The position numbers were made by a program, and so were the translations under genes. Shown here piece by piece: positions 10,387 to 22,518 of a DNA stretch of 64,000 nt. The notes beneath the pieces are model-generated. The model had not been told where the DNA came from and searched no databases. It saw only the letters and a program-made list of their open reading frames with translations. Every line of letters begins with the position of its first letter. The first letter of the stretch is position 1. This DNA is from Antedon bifida (lineage: Eukaryota; Echinodermata; Crinoidea; Comatulida; Antedonidae). The DNA lies in the NCBI GenBank assembly GCA_963402885.1, contig OY727100.1, positions 14,353,395 through 14,417,394 of the forward strand. The letters are read 5' to 3'.

Positions 10387-12511
10387 ATGACATTAATTTT
10401 AGAAATGGCTCCACCAAGATTACCAGAAAAGGTAAAGCTTAAGAGACGTCGATATACCGACCCAGCACTTATTTTGCGTGCTATCGATCGTATAAAAAAG
10501 GGCGAAATATCGACAAGTCGAGCAGCAATGATATACAATATTCCATGGACAACTCTTTCCGATAAGTTGCATAATCGACGACCAATAACAGGCAAATCGG
10601 GCCCAAAAACAATTTTGACAGATGCCGAAGAGGATGTGAGTATTTTAAGTCACGACCAAACCAAAAATCCATAAAAACAATGATAATCAGGGTCGGATTT
10701 AGAAGAGGCTTGGAATGGCCCCTTCCGCCCTTTTGTATACTATAAAAACATAGGGGCCCGTGCCTTAAAATACTGTATCCTGGATCCGCCCCAAATATTT
10801 GTTACTACTTTGGTTGTATTTCAGTTATTATCAGACTGGTTAATTAAGATGTCAAGAATCGGGTATCCGTTGACGAGATGGCAGCTTCAAGATGAAGTAA
10901 AGCGTATAATAGACAAAGATGGAAGAGAAAATGTCTTTGTAAATAATCGGCCAGGAAAAAAGTGAACACTCTCTTTACAGAGTTTGAGATGTATGTTCAA
11001 GAACAGGGGTTGGAAGACATCTTACAAGACCCAAGACGTCTCTTTAATACAGATGAATCCGGATTCCCATTATGCATCAAGAGCGGGAGAGTGATAGCAG
11101 AACGTGGTGTTAAAGACGTTTATCAGGTCGGCAGCAGCACCAAGTCTCAAATCACGGTGTTAGCTTGTAGTAACGCCGATGGAGTTTACGTCCCTCCCAT
11201 GATGGTTTTCCCAGGGCAACGGTTCATCTATAACCCATTGTTGGGAGCACCAGAAGGAAGTTTTCTGGGACGTACTCATAATGGCTGGATGGACCAAGAG
11301 GTTTTTTTTGAATGGATGGCAAATCATTTTTTTAAAAGTGTATTCCTTTTCCGATTATTTTATTTGTTGACGGCCATTCCACACACATGAATTTAGAAAC
11401 ATGCAAGTTTTGCAGAGAGCATTCTATTTTACTTTATTGTTTTCCCAGTCATTGTAGTCACATTATTCAACCCCTTGATTTATCTCTTTTTTCTTCTTTA
11501 AAATCATCTTGGCGTCGTTCGGTACAAAAATTTCAATTTAGCAACCCAGGAGAAGCCGTCACGAAACAAACATTTTCCAGAGTTTTTGCCCCCGCATGGA
11601 TGGAGTCCGCTACGAAAAAGATTGCGGCAAGTGGTTTCCGGAAGGCTGGACTATTCCCTTTTTCGGTAGAAGCGATAGACAAGAAGAAAGTTCAACCTTC
11701 AAAAGTGTTCATAAGGCAGCAGATGGATGAAGATGTTTCAGCTGTAGGCGCTGACAATGTCGACACCGTTGTTCTTGCTATGGTTTCTACTGAGCACGCC
11801 ACTGATAAGAACGCCGTCGTGCCATCCACCCCAGCCGCAATACCAACAACGTCCGCTAAAGAACCAGAAAAGGATGATGCTGCTTTAAAATTGGCAACAT
11901 TTGAATCTGTCCTTGAACAGCAAAAGCTATCGTTCTTCGAACGCCGCTACGACAACGGGTATGACTGTGAAGACAATGAATACCAACAATGGAAGATTTT
12001 TAAAAACGCAGCGATTAAGTCATACTTTAAATCTATCACAGGTGAATCAGTCCCTCAACCAAAATTCAACGAAGAACCAATCCCAACAACATCAGACGTG
12101 TCACAAGTATTTAGGGACCACATAAGGTACCCCACCAAAGAAATAAAGGCCAAAGTGGTACACAACGCGATGCCCAAGGCGCTTTCTGGCGCGCAATTTA
12201 TTGCGTTCGCTGAGGCAAAGGCTAACAAAAGGGCAGAAGAAGATGCAGCGAAAGAAAAACGAAAGGAGGAACGGGAAGCAAAAAAGAAATCAAAGGACGC
12301 AGCTGCAAAATCAATTAGACAAAGCAAAATCAACAGCGACATTTGCAGTGGTTGCAAAAAGACATTTGACGACAACGATGACTGCCTTTGGATTGGAAGC
12401 GAATGTGGACGGTGGTTCCATTGCCTTGTTAGGTGTTGTGGGATTGACGACTGTGACGACATGACGGAGGACGAAGTACATGACCTGGAATGGCAATGTA
12501 ACTTATGCTAA
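10387..12511 (+). pseudogene. Tigger/pogo-like transposase with C-terminal PHD-like finger, broken
   Basis: Codons from about 10,405 encode a psq-type helix-turn-helix (RRRYTDPALILRAIDRIKKG, then STSRAAMIYNIPWTTLSDKL). A probable intron, 10,636-10,824 (GTGAGT...TTTCAG), leads to LLSDWLIKMSRIGYPLTRWQ. A stop/frame change at about 10,960 and an apparent deletion remove the usual CENP-B-like DNA-binding remainder. The DDE core follows: FNTDESGF (first Asp), a frameshift near 11,340, VDGHSTHMN in another frame (second Asp), then HIIQPLDLSLF (third Asp, 35 residues later). A Lys/Glu-rich stretch (about 12,228-12,330) precedes CSGCKKTF...CGRWFHC...WQCNLC, a C4HC3-like zinc finger. The family cuts and pastes DNA at TA sites; this copy should be inactive. 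No clear terminal repeats found. Confidence 0.85.
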
Positions 12512-13624
12512 AAAAAAAGACCCATTTCAGTGTGGGATGTGCGAGTCGCCAAATGACGTTAGTGTCCATGGCGGGTCTGATTACCTAATTTTGAAACTTT
12601 GGTATTTTTTTTAAAGGTTTTGATGTTTTCTGTCGAGCGCTTTGTACTAAAGCGCCATATAAATAAAATAAAAATAATGAATAGCGGCACTTTAAAAGTT
12701 GGTTTCCGATTTTTATTGAGTATATAGGCTAAATATTAGTAATCTACTACCCCATCATGATACTGCTGATTCATACATCCGTACGATATTACTACCAGGA
12801 GGAGGTATGCACTTATGCAGTCCAATATCTAAAGTTGCCGAGCCAACATAAATAATAAAAATATACAGTACATAGGCCTATATATATATATTAACATTAC
12901 CAAAGGTCATTCTAGAACATACATAGCACAAAAGGTTAGAAAAATTCGTAAAAGCACGTCATTATTTAACTAAACACATTTAATTTATTCAGCTATCATT
13001 ATACATGCATTTTACCAAAAATATCAATGTATTGAGACATTTTTTGCAAGACCCTTTTATTACATAGATGACAAAATGTATACAAAAAAATAGAAACGTC
13101 ATCAAATAATATAATGTGGATTTAATTATTTATTGTACATTTGGAGCTATATATCCAATACCAAATTGGCGAGTAAATCATGTTTTACTTTAAATTAAAT
13201 TTATACGCTCTTCCACAAGGTCAATTGTTAGTTATACATACAGACTATATTAAAACAATGATTTTGAACACGTAGGGCATTTCTTTGAATTCTTTCCTAT
13301 CGGCGTTTTGTGGTAATTTACAGCTTTTTTTATGTTTAACAAACGTACATAATCAATTGCGTCTGCATCATGCTAGACTACAACTTCCGGTAGTGACGTA
13401 ATCAGCACATTTTTGGTAATAAAACTTTTTCACTAAGCTAGGGAATCTTCTGATATCAATATTCATTAGACCGTACTTTAGTTAGCCTATCAAAATAAAC
13501 GTATAAACAATTTTGCGGTGATGTTAAAAAATACTTTGAGACTATTTGAGGTGTTTGTACAGTTACCCAGTTTTATTCTTAGTTCAGTCAGTCCCAACTA
13601 AGACTATGGTAAAAATTAAACCAT
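12512..13624. other. Intron, probable transposon 3' flank, nothing else recognised
   Basis: AT-rich sequence after the transposase. It may contain the 3' end of the element, but I could not define a terminal repeat. No exon or RNA gene recognised. Confidence 0.5.
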
Positions 13625-15830
13625 CTGGTTACAGTTAAACACAATTATAAAGAATAAGAATTTAATAATATGATATATGACATTTCCATAGCAATTTATC
13701 ACTGTGTTTTACTATAACCAATTTGGTTAGAGTAAAACACAATAATAAAGAATAGGAAACATTTAATAATATGATAAATGACATTTACATAACAATTTAT
13801 CACTGTGTTTTACTATAACCAATTTGGTTAGAGTAAAACACAATGATAAAGAATAGGAAACATTTAATAATATGATAATGACATTTACATAGCAATTTAT
13901 CACTGTGTTTTACTATAACCAATTTGGTTAGAGTAAAACACAATGATATAGAATAGGAATTTAATAATATGATAATGACATTTACATAGCAATTTATCAC
14001 TGTGTTTTACTATAACCAATTTGGTTAGAGTAAAACACAATGATATATAATAGGAATTTAATAATTTGATAAATTACATTTACATAGCAATTTATCACTG
14101 TGTTTTACTATAACCAATTTGGTTAGAGTAAAACAATAATAGGAAACATTTAATAATAATGATAAATGACATTAACATAGCAATTTATCACTGTGTTTTA
14201 CTATAACCAATTTGGTTAGAGTAAAACACAATGATATAGGAAACATTTAATAATATGATAAATGACATTTACATAACAATTTATCACTGTGTTTTACTAT
14301 AACCAATTTGTTTATAGTAAAACACAATAATAAAGAATAGGAAACATTTAATAATAATGATAAATGACATTTACATACCAATTTAGCACTGTGTTTTACT
14401 ATAACCAATTTGGTTAGAGTAAAACACAATGATAAATTGGTATGTAAATGTCATTTATCATTATTATTAAATGTTTCCTATTCTTTATTATTGTGTTTTA
14501 CTATAACGAATTTGGTTAGAGTAAAACACAATGATATAGAATAGGAATTTAATAATATGATAAATGACATTTACATAGCAATTTATCACTGTGTTTTACT
14601 ATAACTAATTTGGTTAGAGTAAAACACATTGATAAAGAATAGGAAACATTTAACTATGATAAATGATATTTACATAGCCATTTAGCACTGTGTTTTACTA
14701 TAACCAATTTGGTTAGAGTAAAACACAATGATAAAGAATATGAATTTAATAATATGATAAATGACATTTACATAGAAATTTATCACTGAGTTTTACTATA
14801 ACCAATTTGGTTAGAGTAAAACACAATGATAAAGAATAGGAAACATTTAATAATATGATAAATGACATTTACATAGCAATTTAGTACTGTGTTTTTTTTA
14901 TATAACCAATTTGGTTAGAGTAAAACACAATGATAAAGAATAGGAAACATTTAATAATATAATGCCATTTACATAGCAATTTAGCACTGTGTTTTACTAT
15001 AACCAATTTGGTTATAGTAAAACACAATGATAAAGAATAGGAAACATTTAATAATTTGATAAATGACATTTACATAGCAATTTAGCACTGTATTTTAATA
15101 TAACTAATTTGGTTAAACACAATTATAAAGAATAGGAAACATTTAATAATAATGATATTTACATGCAATTTAGCACTGTGTTTTACTGTAACCAATTTGG
15201 TTACGGTTGAACAAATGATAAAGAATATGAATTTAATAATATAAACATGATAAATTACATTTACATAGTGATTTATCATTGTGTTTTACTATAACCAATT
15301 TGGTTAGAGTAAAACACATTGATAAAGAATAGGAAACCTTTAACTATGATAAATGATATTTACATAGCCATTTAGCACTGTGTTTTACTATAACCAATTT
15401 GGTTAGAGTAAAACACATTGATAAAGAATAGGAAACATTTAACTATGATAAATGATATTTGCACAGCCATTTAGCACTGTGTTGGATCATAGAGATACAC
15501 TATAATATCTCTATGGTTAAATACAGTAAAACACAATTATAAAGAATAGGAAACATATAATAATATGATACATTTACATAAAAATTTAGTATTGTGTTTT
15601 ACTATAACCAATTTGGTTACACAGTAAAACACAATGATAATTAAACATTTATTATATGATGTTATTTACATAGCAAAATATTATATTAAGTATATCTTTT
15701 TATTATCTAAACGTTATGATAAAGAATAGGATACATATATTGTAATATAATAAATACAAGTTACATAGTTTATCATTGTGTTTTACAAAACCAATTTGGT
15801 TACACAGTTAAACACAGTGATAAAGAATAG
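13625..15830. repeat. Palindromic satellite, block 1
   Basis: About 20 tandem monomers of roughly 100 bp. Each carries a palindrome whose left half reads GTGTTTTACTATAACC, centred on AATT, followed by AATAGGAAACATTTAATAAT, GATAAATGACATTTACATAG and AATTTATCACT. Some monomers have decayed towards 15,500-15,800. One monomer near 14,440-14,500 is flipped. Random open frames in this block translate the repeat and are not genes. Confidence 0.95.
14322..14505. repeat. Near-perfect ~185-bp palindrome within the satellite
   Basis: ACACAATAATAAAGAATAGG...ATTTACATACCAATTTAG is followed, around a centre near 14,412, by its reverse complement ATTGGTATGTAAATGTC...CCTATTCTTTATTATTGTGT. This comes from two neighbouring monomers in head-to-head orientation with identical private variants. 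Confidence 0.85.
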
Positions 15831-15839
15831 ATAGTGTTT

Positions 15840-16250
15840 AGGTTATATAACCCTAACCCTAGTTTGAAGCGACATAATAAATTCATCACGAAAAAAATAC
15901 ATATCGTATTCAGAAACTTTTGAAATTTGGTAGATATGTTCAATAGGTTCTTACGTCTATAAAACAAACAAAAAATAAAAGTTTCACAAAAAATTCGTGA
16001 TTTTAATAATTTGCATTTCTAAAAATGTACACTTATGAAATACCATACATTTCCAACACATTTTTATTTCATTGATGATTACCAGAAATCAAAATAAAAC
16101 GAATATGATATTTTTTTTACATTATAGATGTAAAAACTTATATTGAACATATCTACCAAATTTGAAATGTTTTGTAAAACGATACATATTTTTAGCGATG
16201 AATTAAGTATGTGATGGCTTCAAACTAGGGTTAGGGTTAAATAACCTAAC
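15840..16250. repeat. Inverted repeat (hairpin) 1 with CCCTAACCCTAG ends
   Basis: AACCCTAACCCTAGTTTGAAG near 15,850 has an inverted partner CTTCAAACTAGGGTTAGGG near 16,220. Inside, ATCACGAAAAAAATACATAT and TAGATATGTTCAATAGG recur as inverted partners. Satellite monomers abut both ends. Arms about 170 bp, centre near 16,045. Confidence 0.75.
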
Positions 16251-16389
16251 AGTTCTATTCTTTATCACTGTGTTTAACTTTTAACCAAATTGGTTATAGT
16301 AAAACACAATGATAAACTTATCTGTAAATTTTATTTTTCATATTACATAAAATATTTGACATTCTTTATAATATGTTTATAATAGGATA

Positions 16390-16775
16390 TACTGTATTTA
16401 CTGCATCACGAAAAAATACCTCTGGTATTCAAAACGTTTTAAAACTCGGTAAACATGTTCTATGGGTTGCTCTGTGGTGATGATATTCTAATCGTTTTAT
16501 TGTATACTTTTGTGAGAATCATCAATGAAGTAAAACAAATATGTTGGAAATGTATGGTCTTTCATAAGTGCGAATTTTTAGAAATACGAATTATTGAAAT
16601 CATCGATTTGTCTTGTAATTTATAATTTTTTTTGTTTTATAAACGTAAGAACCTATATTGAACATATCTACAAAATGTGAAACGTTTCTGAATATGATAC
16701 GGTTTTTTCGCGATGAATTTATAATGTCACTTCAAACTAGCGTTAGGGTAAAGTAACCTAACAAGTATCTATATT
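16390..16775. repeat. Inverted repeat (hairpin) 2, diverged copy of hairpin 1
   Basis: GCATCACGAAAAAATACCTC at the left and TTTTTTCGCGATGAATTTAT at the right, with AACATGTTCTATGGGTT and ATTGAACATATCTAC between; it ends in TTCAAACTAGCGTTAGGG. It shares its sequence with hairpin 1. Confidence 0.65.
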
Positions 16776-17345
16776 CATTATCACTACCAAATTGGTTCTA
16801 ATAAAAACAATGATAAACTATGTAAATTGTATGTTTCATATTACGTTTTTGCAAAAAAAATCATTAGGAATGTCAAATTTCTTTTTCATGACCATCATGA
16901 TCATATTATATCTACAAATTTCGTAAACTTTTGAATACGAGTATTTTACGCGATGTTTCTTCGTGAATTATCCTCATTTTAATATTTTTGTAATTTAATT
17001 CACATGCACAAAGTTTTGTATTCAAACATTTGTTATTCTTGGTAGAAATGAGAAAATAAATAGTAGGCCTATTCCTGTTTTTATCAATAATAAAATATAA
17101 AAAAAGTGTTAAATAATATCGCCACACATTTTTTGTTTTGTATTTCGAAAGCATTTATTCTAAAGAATAATTGATGCAAACATCAACTGCGTATTTTATT
17201 TCATTAATTAATTATATTAATTATAATTTGGCGATTACTCATCACATTATTCATTTATTATTGCGCACACTGTTTACGCGCCTCAACAATAAACGGTGAA
17301 TATGCGATTCGTCACTAATTATGGAACACCGTTTACGCTAGTTTT

Positions 17346-17640
17346 TGGCGATGATGAAATTGCATCGATAATGAAAATTGCGTCGATGAAAATTGCATCG
17401 ATGCAATGAAAATTGCGTCGATGCAATGAAAATTGCGTCGATGCAATGAAAATTGCGTCGATACAATGAAAACTGCATCAATGAAAATTGCGTCGATGTA
17501 ATTAAAATTGCGTCGATGAAAATTGCATCGATGTAATTAAAATTGCGTCGATGAAAATTGCATCGATGAAAACTACATCGATGAAAATTGCGTCGATGAA
17601 AACTGCATCGATGAAAATTGCATCGATGTGATGAATTGAA
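17346..17640. repeat. Minisatellite of GATGAAAATTGCGTC units
   Basis: About 16 units of 15 or 20-21 bp, alternating GATGAAAATTGCGTC with GATGCAATGAAAATTGCGTC, with frequent ATCGAT/GTCGAT junctions. Its CG content is higher than that of the surroundings. It lies between the two satellite blocks. Confidence 0.85.
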
Positions 17641-18199
17641 TTGATTATGAAAATTCCATTAATGGTTTTAATTCAATCAATGATGAATATTACTACTTGG
17701 CCTACTAGTAAAGTAAATGATGATGTTAATAATGATGTTAATAATGTTATTATGTTGCTAAAAATTGACGGTTTTTGAATATTTTGAAATGATAAACATG
17801 TTTACCGCTATCATCGCCTAAACTGACGTTCCATACTAATTGCATGTGATCTGATTGGTGTATTATCAATAAATTCATTGCGATGAATTTTTCAGTAGAT
17901 GTAATGAGACAGTTCAGTAGATGTAATGAGACAGTTAATTTAATTGTTCTGCTCTTTTTGTACAAATCTATACTACTGTATGTTATGGATGTTGTAGTAC
18001 TGTTAAAATCATAACATCTCTTGAAGTGTGTTTTACGAGTATGTCCGCAAATTTATGCGTTTACGGTTTTAAAATGTGAATTTTAAATAGCAAACATGAT
18101 CTTGTTAGGTGCACTACGCACGCAGTATCCCAAAATATCTTCACTAATTAGGAGAAAATCATATTGTATCATATCATATCCATTCTTTATTAGTGTGCT

Positions 18200-19830
18200 A
18201 TAGAAAATAAATTACTATTTAAATGTCTTTTATCATAATTAATTTTATCCTATTTGTTATCATTGTGTGTAACTGTAACCATGCTGTAACCAAATTGGTT
18301 ATAGTAAAACACAGTGATAAATTGCTATGTAAATGTCATTATCATATTATTAAATGTTTCCTATTCTTTATCATTGTGTTTTACTCTAACCAAATTGGTT
18401 ATAGTAAAACACAGTGATAAATTGCTATGTAAATGTAATTTATCAAATTATTAAATTTCTATTCTTTATCATTGTGTTTTACTCTAACCAAATTGGTTAT
18501 ATAAAAAAACACAGTACTAAATTGCTACGTAAATGTAATTTATCATATTATTAAATTCCTATTCTATATCATTGTGTTTTACTCTAACCAAATTGGTTAT
18601 GGTAAAACACAGTGCTAAATTGTTATGTAAATGTAATTTATCATATTATTAAATGTTTCCTATTCTTTATCATTGTGTTTTACTCTAACCAAATTGGTTA
18701 TAGTAAAACACAGTGATAAATTGCTATGTAAATGTAATTTATTATATTATTAAACTCCTATTCTATATCATTGTGTTTTACTCTAACCAAATTGGTTATA
18801 GTAAAACACAGTGATAAATTGCTATGTAAATGTCATTTATCAAATTATTAAATTCCTATTCTATATCATTGTGTTTTACTATAACCAAATTGGTTATAGT
18901 AAAACACAGTGATAAATTGCAATGTTAATGTCATTATCATATTATTAAATGTTTCCTATTAATTATCATTGTGTTTTACTCTAACCAAATTGGTTATAGT
19001 AAAACACAGTGCTAAATTGCTATGTAAATGTCATATATCATATTATTAAATTCCTATTCTTTATCATTGTGTTTAACCGTAACCAAATTGGTTATAGTAA
19101 AACACAGTGCTAAATTGATATGTAAATGTAATTTATCATATTATTAAATGTTTCCTATTCTTTATCATTGTGTTTTACTCTAACCAAATTGGTTATAGTA
19201 AAACACAGTGATAAATTGCTATGTAAATGTAATTTATCAAATTATTAAATGTTTCCTATTCTTTATCATTGTGTTTTACTCTAACCAAATTGGTTATAGT
19301 AAAACACAGTGATAAATTGCTATGTAAATGTAATTTATTATATTATTAAACTCCTATTCTATATCATTGTGTTTTACTCTAACCAAATTGGTTATAGTAA
19401 AACACAGTGATAAATTGCTATGTAAATGTCATTTATCAAATTATTAAATTCCTATTGTATATCATTGTGTTTTACTATAACCAAATTGGTTATAGTAAAA
19501 CACAGTGATAAATTGCAATGTTAATGTCATTATCATATTATTAAATGTTTCCTATTAATTATCATTGTGTTTTACTCTAACCAAATTGTTATAGTAAAAC
19601 ACAGTGCTAAATTGCTATGTAAATGTCATATATCATATTATTAAATTCTTTATCATTGTGTTTAACCGTAACCAAATTGGTTATAGTAAAACACAGTGCT
19701 AAATTGCTATGTAAATGTAATTTATCATATTATTAAATGTTTCCTATTCTTTATCATTGTGTTTTACTCTAACCAAATTGGTTATAATTTATATAGTAAA
19801 ACACTGTGCTAAATTGCTATTGTATTATGG
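18200..19830. repeat. Palindromic satellite, block 2 (opposite orientation)
   Basis: About 16 monomers of ~100 bp that are the reverse complement of block 1: TGCTATGTAAATGTAATTTA, then TATTAAATGTTTCCTATTC, then the GTGTTTTACTCTAACC palindrome and AAAACACAGTGATAAAT. A six-monomer higher-order unit is duplicated (18,661-19,200 against 19,257-19,790, offset about 596). Confidence 0.95.
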
Positions 19831-20796
19831 ACGAGTTCCAAGAAGAAGTATTCAAAGCTACAACCAATCAGAACAGTGTTAATCAATATAATCTATGGCT
19901 ACAACCAATCAGAAACGTCCAAATCGCAATAACCCCTAGGCTAATAGCAATTATTGGTCCAAGTAGCCTTTTAAACCAGACGTTGCGAGGTTTAAAAAGT
20001 AAAACATGATTTACTCGCCAGTTTGGTATAGTTTATATACCTGACATTTGTATAAAATATGTGAGCTATTTATACATGCTTAAATGTCCTAAATTGACCC
20101 CTAAACAAGTCAACCGAATCCATTTCCGGGTATCTGGATTGTTGACGCTAATTGGGTGACGCAAATTGGAGCTCGCCTGATTTGTTACGTAGGTTGACTA
20201 CCTATTTAATTTTAATTAAAAACAATTAATTAACAATCGATTGTTCATTTTCATGTGAATGTAAATAATTTTGAATATTTAAAATATACGTTGGAAAAAA
20301 AAAATGCTTAATAGATACATAATTTCACAGTTTTTTAACGAATATCTACTTGACCTGACGCAAATTGGGTCACCTACCCTAGCTAGACAATCTTTACTCC
20401 TACCATGCCATGGACCATGACTATTTTTAATTAGGCTAAATAACCCAACCTACTAAGGGGTCTACTAAGTTCTAAGCTAATCTGGTACTATACTTAGTTA
20501 GCCTCTAACCATACCTAGCCCAGGTAGCATAGGCCTATATAGGCTATTTTTTTATATTTGCATATATAATTTATTATTCATTTTACATTTCAGACACATT
20601 TTCTTTACATTGGCGTTGTAGGCCTATTATTACAATTCTTAATCAAAACTGGTAAGTCATAATATAATAATTGACAAATTAACTAGGAATTACTAAATAA
20701 AGTAGTATACATTTATTCCTTTGGATAAATTTAACATTTGCCATGCCAAGTAGATCTTGATTGGAGGAAATCAAGAATTTACACTTACACTTACAC
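19831..20796. other. Intron with inverted CCCAATTTGCGTCA motifs
   Basis: TGACGCAAATTGG at about 20,157 and TGACGCAAATTGGG at 20,356-20,369 are reverse complements of motifs at 9000 and 9381. The rest is AT-rich and unrecognised. Confidence 0.5.
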
Positions 20797-20800
20797 TTAA

Positions 20801-21414
20801 AGACACCTTCCCTACGTTTTTTAGATCTATTTTAAGATCACAAACTATATTTAATGTAAAAATAATACTATATGGTCCTATTGCGATAACTTTTTTCGTC
20901 TTTAAATGGTTAAAAATGTGAAAAATAAGTTGATTCTAATAATTATAGCGGCTCGCTATAAATCCCAAAATGCATTGCGCTCAGATTGATATTTTTCTTC
21001 TGTAATTCACCCACTTTTCGATCGATCGTGAGGCCAAAAAAAATGGAAGACTCCTAACTTTTCAGCGAAAATACAGAGTTTTCCCCAATTTGTATCAACG
21101 GAGTCTGGCAAAAATAGAAAGACAATTAATGCAGCAACTATACAACGTCAGGCTAGGTATATAGCTAGCGTACGATGTTCGTACGTTACCGATGTTTACC
21201 AGCTAGGCCTACAAAACTAAGCCTAGCCTAAACCGTCCACGAGAGGTCAGTCGCCGCGAGCTACTTAGGTAGTGCATTGTTTCTCACTTTGTATCATAAT
21301 TTACCATAAAACGTACATTTAAGACAAGGAATGACCTGGTTTAATGTTTTTAAAGTAATATATATGTTACTGTATTATTTTTACAAAACGTCACAAATTG
21401 TACGGAAGGTGTCT
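20801..21414 (+). mobile_element. piggyBac-type MITE (TTAA target), copy 1
   Basis: Flanked by TTAA on both sides (20,797-20,800 and 21,415-21,418), with inverted ends AGACACCTTCC and GGAAGGTGTCT. No transposase is encoded. The element at 30,590-31,214 is the same family in reverse orientation, sharing TATGGTCCTATTGCGATAAC and ACAACGTCAGGCTAGG. Confidence 0.85.
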
Positions 21415-21457
21415 TTAATGATGGAAATAGTTTAGGCTAGTGCCTATTAGATTCCAT

Positions 21458-21916
21458 TTATAGCCGAAAATAGTTGTCAAGTCTAGACTTAAAGATGTTC
21501 ACTGAAGAGGCTTGTATTACATATTCAGGCAGAGAATTCCAGTGATGTATGACTCTGATGGTAAAAAAGTTGACCCTGCACATAAGATTTCCTCTAAGTT
21601 TTGGACGATATAGTTTTAAGCTGTGTCCCCTGGTTCTGATGTTGTGAGACAATTTAAATAAATCTTTTGGGTCAATATCCTCAAAGCCTTTCAAAATTTT
21701 GAAAGCTTCAATCAAATGTCCTCGTAGTCTTCTTGTCTCTAATGGTTGAAGATCAAGATATTCTAGCCTTTTTTCATATGGTAGATCACTTATTGACTTG
21801 AACATCTTTGTAGCTCTTCTCTGCACCTTCTCCAAGATTTCTTTGTCTTTGTTATAGTAAGGAGACCAGGACTGTATACAGTATTCCATATGTGGACGGA
21901 TGTATGCCTTGTACAT
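21458..21916 (-). pseudogene. Non-LTR retrotransposon reverse transcriptase, 3' fragment (CR1/jockey-like)
   Basis: The minus strand encodes 152 residues with the recurrent C-terminal region of LINE reverse transcriptases: YIRPHMEYCIQSWSPYYNKD, LEKVQRRATKMF, LPYEKRLEYLDLQPLETRR, then FKSRLDNYF. Only this end is present; the endonuclease and catalytic RT core are missing, as is usual for 5'-truncated LINE copies. It lies in the same intron as the Tigger element. The clade is inferred from motif wording only. Confidence 0.85.
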
Positions 21917-22269
21917 GACCTGAAAACTTTCTTTGTCAATATTTTTGAATGTTATTTCGACATACTATTCGTCACTCTAGCTGCTGCTGCAGCACACTGT
22001 CGGCTTGGCTTGCAGTCAATTTAGTTTAGATATATTTTTGTTATATAAAACAAATAGTGAATGTTTATAATCTGTGCAATAGAACTGTACAAATATTTTC
22101 ATTTGAGACTGATGAAATGTTTAATTTTCACCTCATGAACATATTTATACTATTGCACTCATAAACCTTCATTATTTGTATCCATATAATATACAGTGGA
22201 TAGATTTAGTATAATCTTGATTCGCTCCTGTTGTTTAACAACAAACATTGTCTGTTTATTTCGTTGCAG

Positions 22270-22518
22270 TTGGATCAGAAGAGGTTGTATTTGGAAGTAG
22301 CGTATATGAATTTGATGGTACTGATTCATATTCAAGAGACGAGATTGACTCCTACTGTAGTACTACTAAGTTTTCCTTGATCCTCAACATTCTGACACAA
22401 GATGAGGTGCAGTTTGTCACCAACAACCTTCCTGACAACACTATCATAGACTTGTCAAAGGAGTCTGGAGAATGGAAGTGGAGACGCCTCAACAAGAAGC
22501 TCTCAGATACTTACTCAA
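22270..22518 (+). CDS. Exon: C-type lectin domain a, N-terminal part, unit 1
   Basis: Acceptor CGTTGCAG and donor GTAAGA; phase 1-1, 83 codons. Compare the exon at 54,253, with the same shape (VFGSSVYEF against VFGNSLYIF, and a Cys about 30 residues in). The usual first CTLD cysteine pair is absent, so it is a divergent short-form domain. Completed by 22,891-22,998. Confidence 0.8.

Noticed and set aside
12055..12462. Minus-strand 135-codon open frame opposite the transposase
   Set aside because: Shadow frame of the charged/PHD coding region.
13800..15279. Several short minus-strand open frames of similar sequence
   Set aside because: They are translations of satellite monomers, not genes.
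13625..19830. Satellite arrays as a CRISPR array
   Set aside because: Monomers are tandem without unique spacers, and the surrounding DNA is intron-bearing animal sequence.
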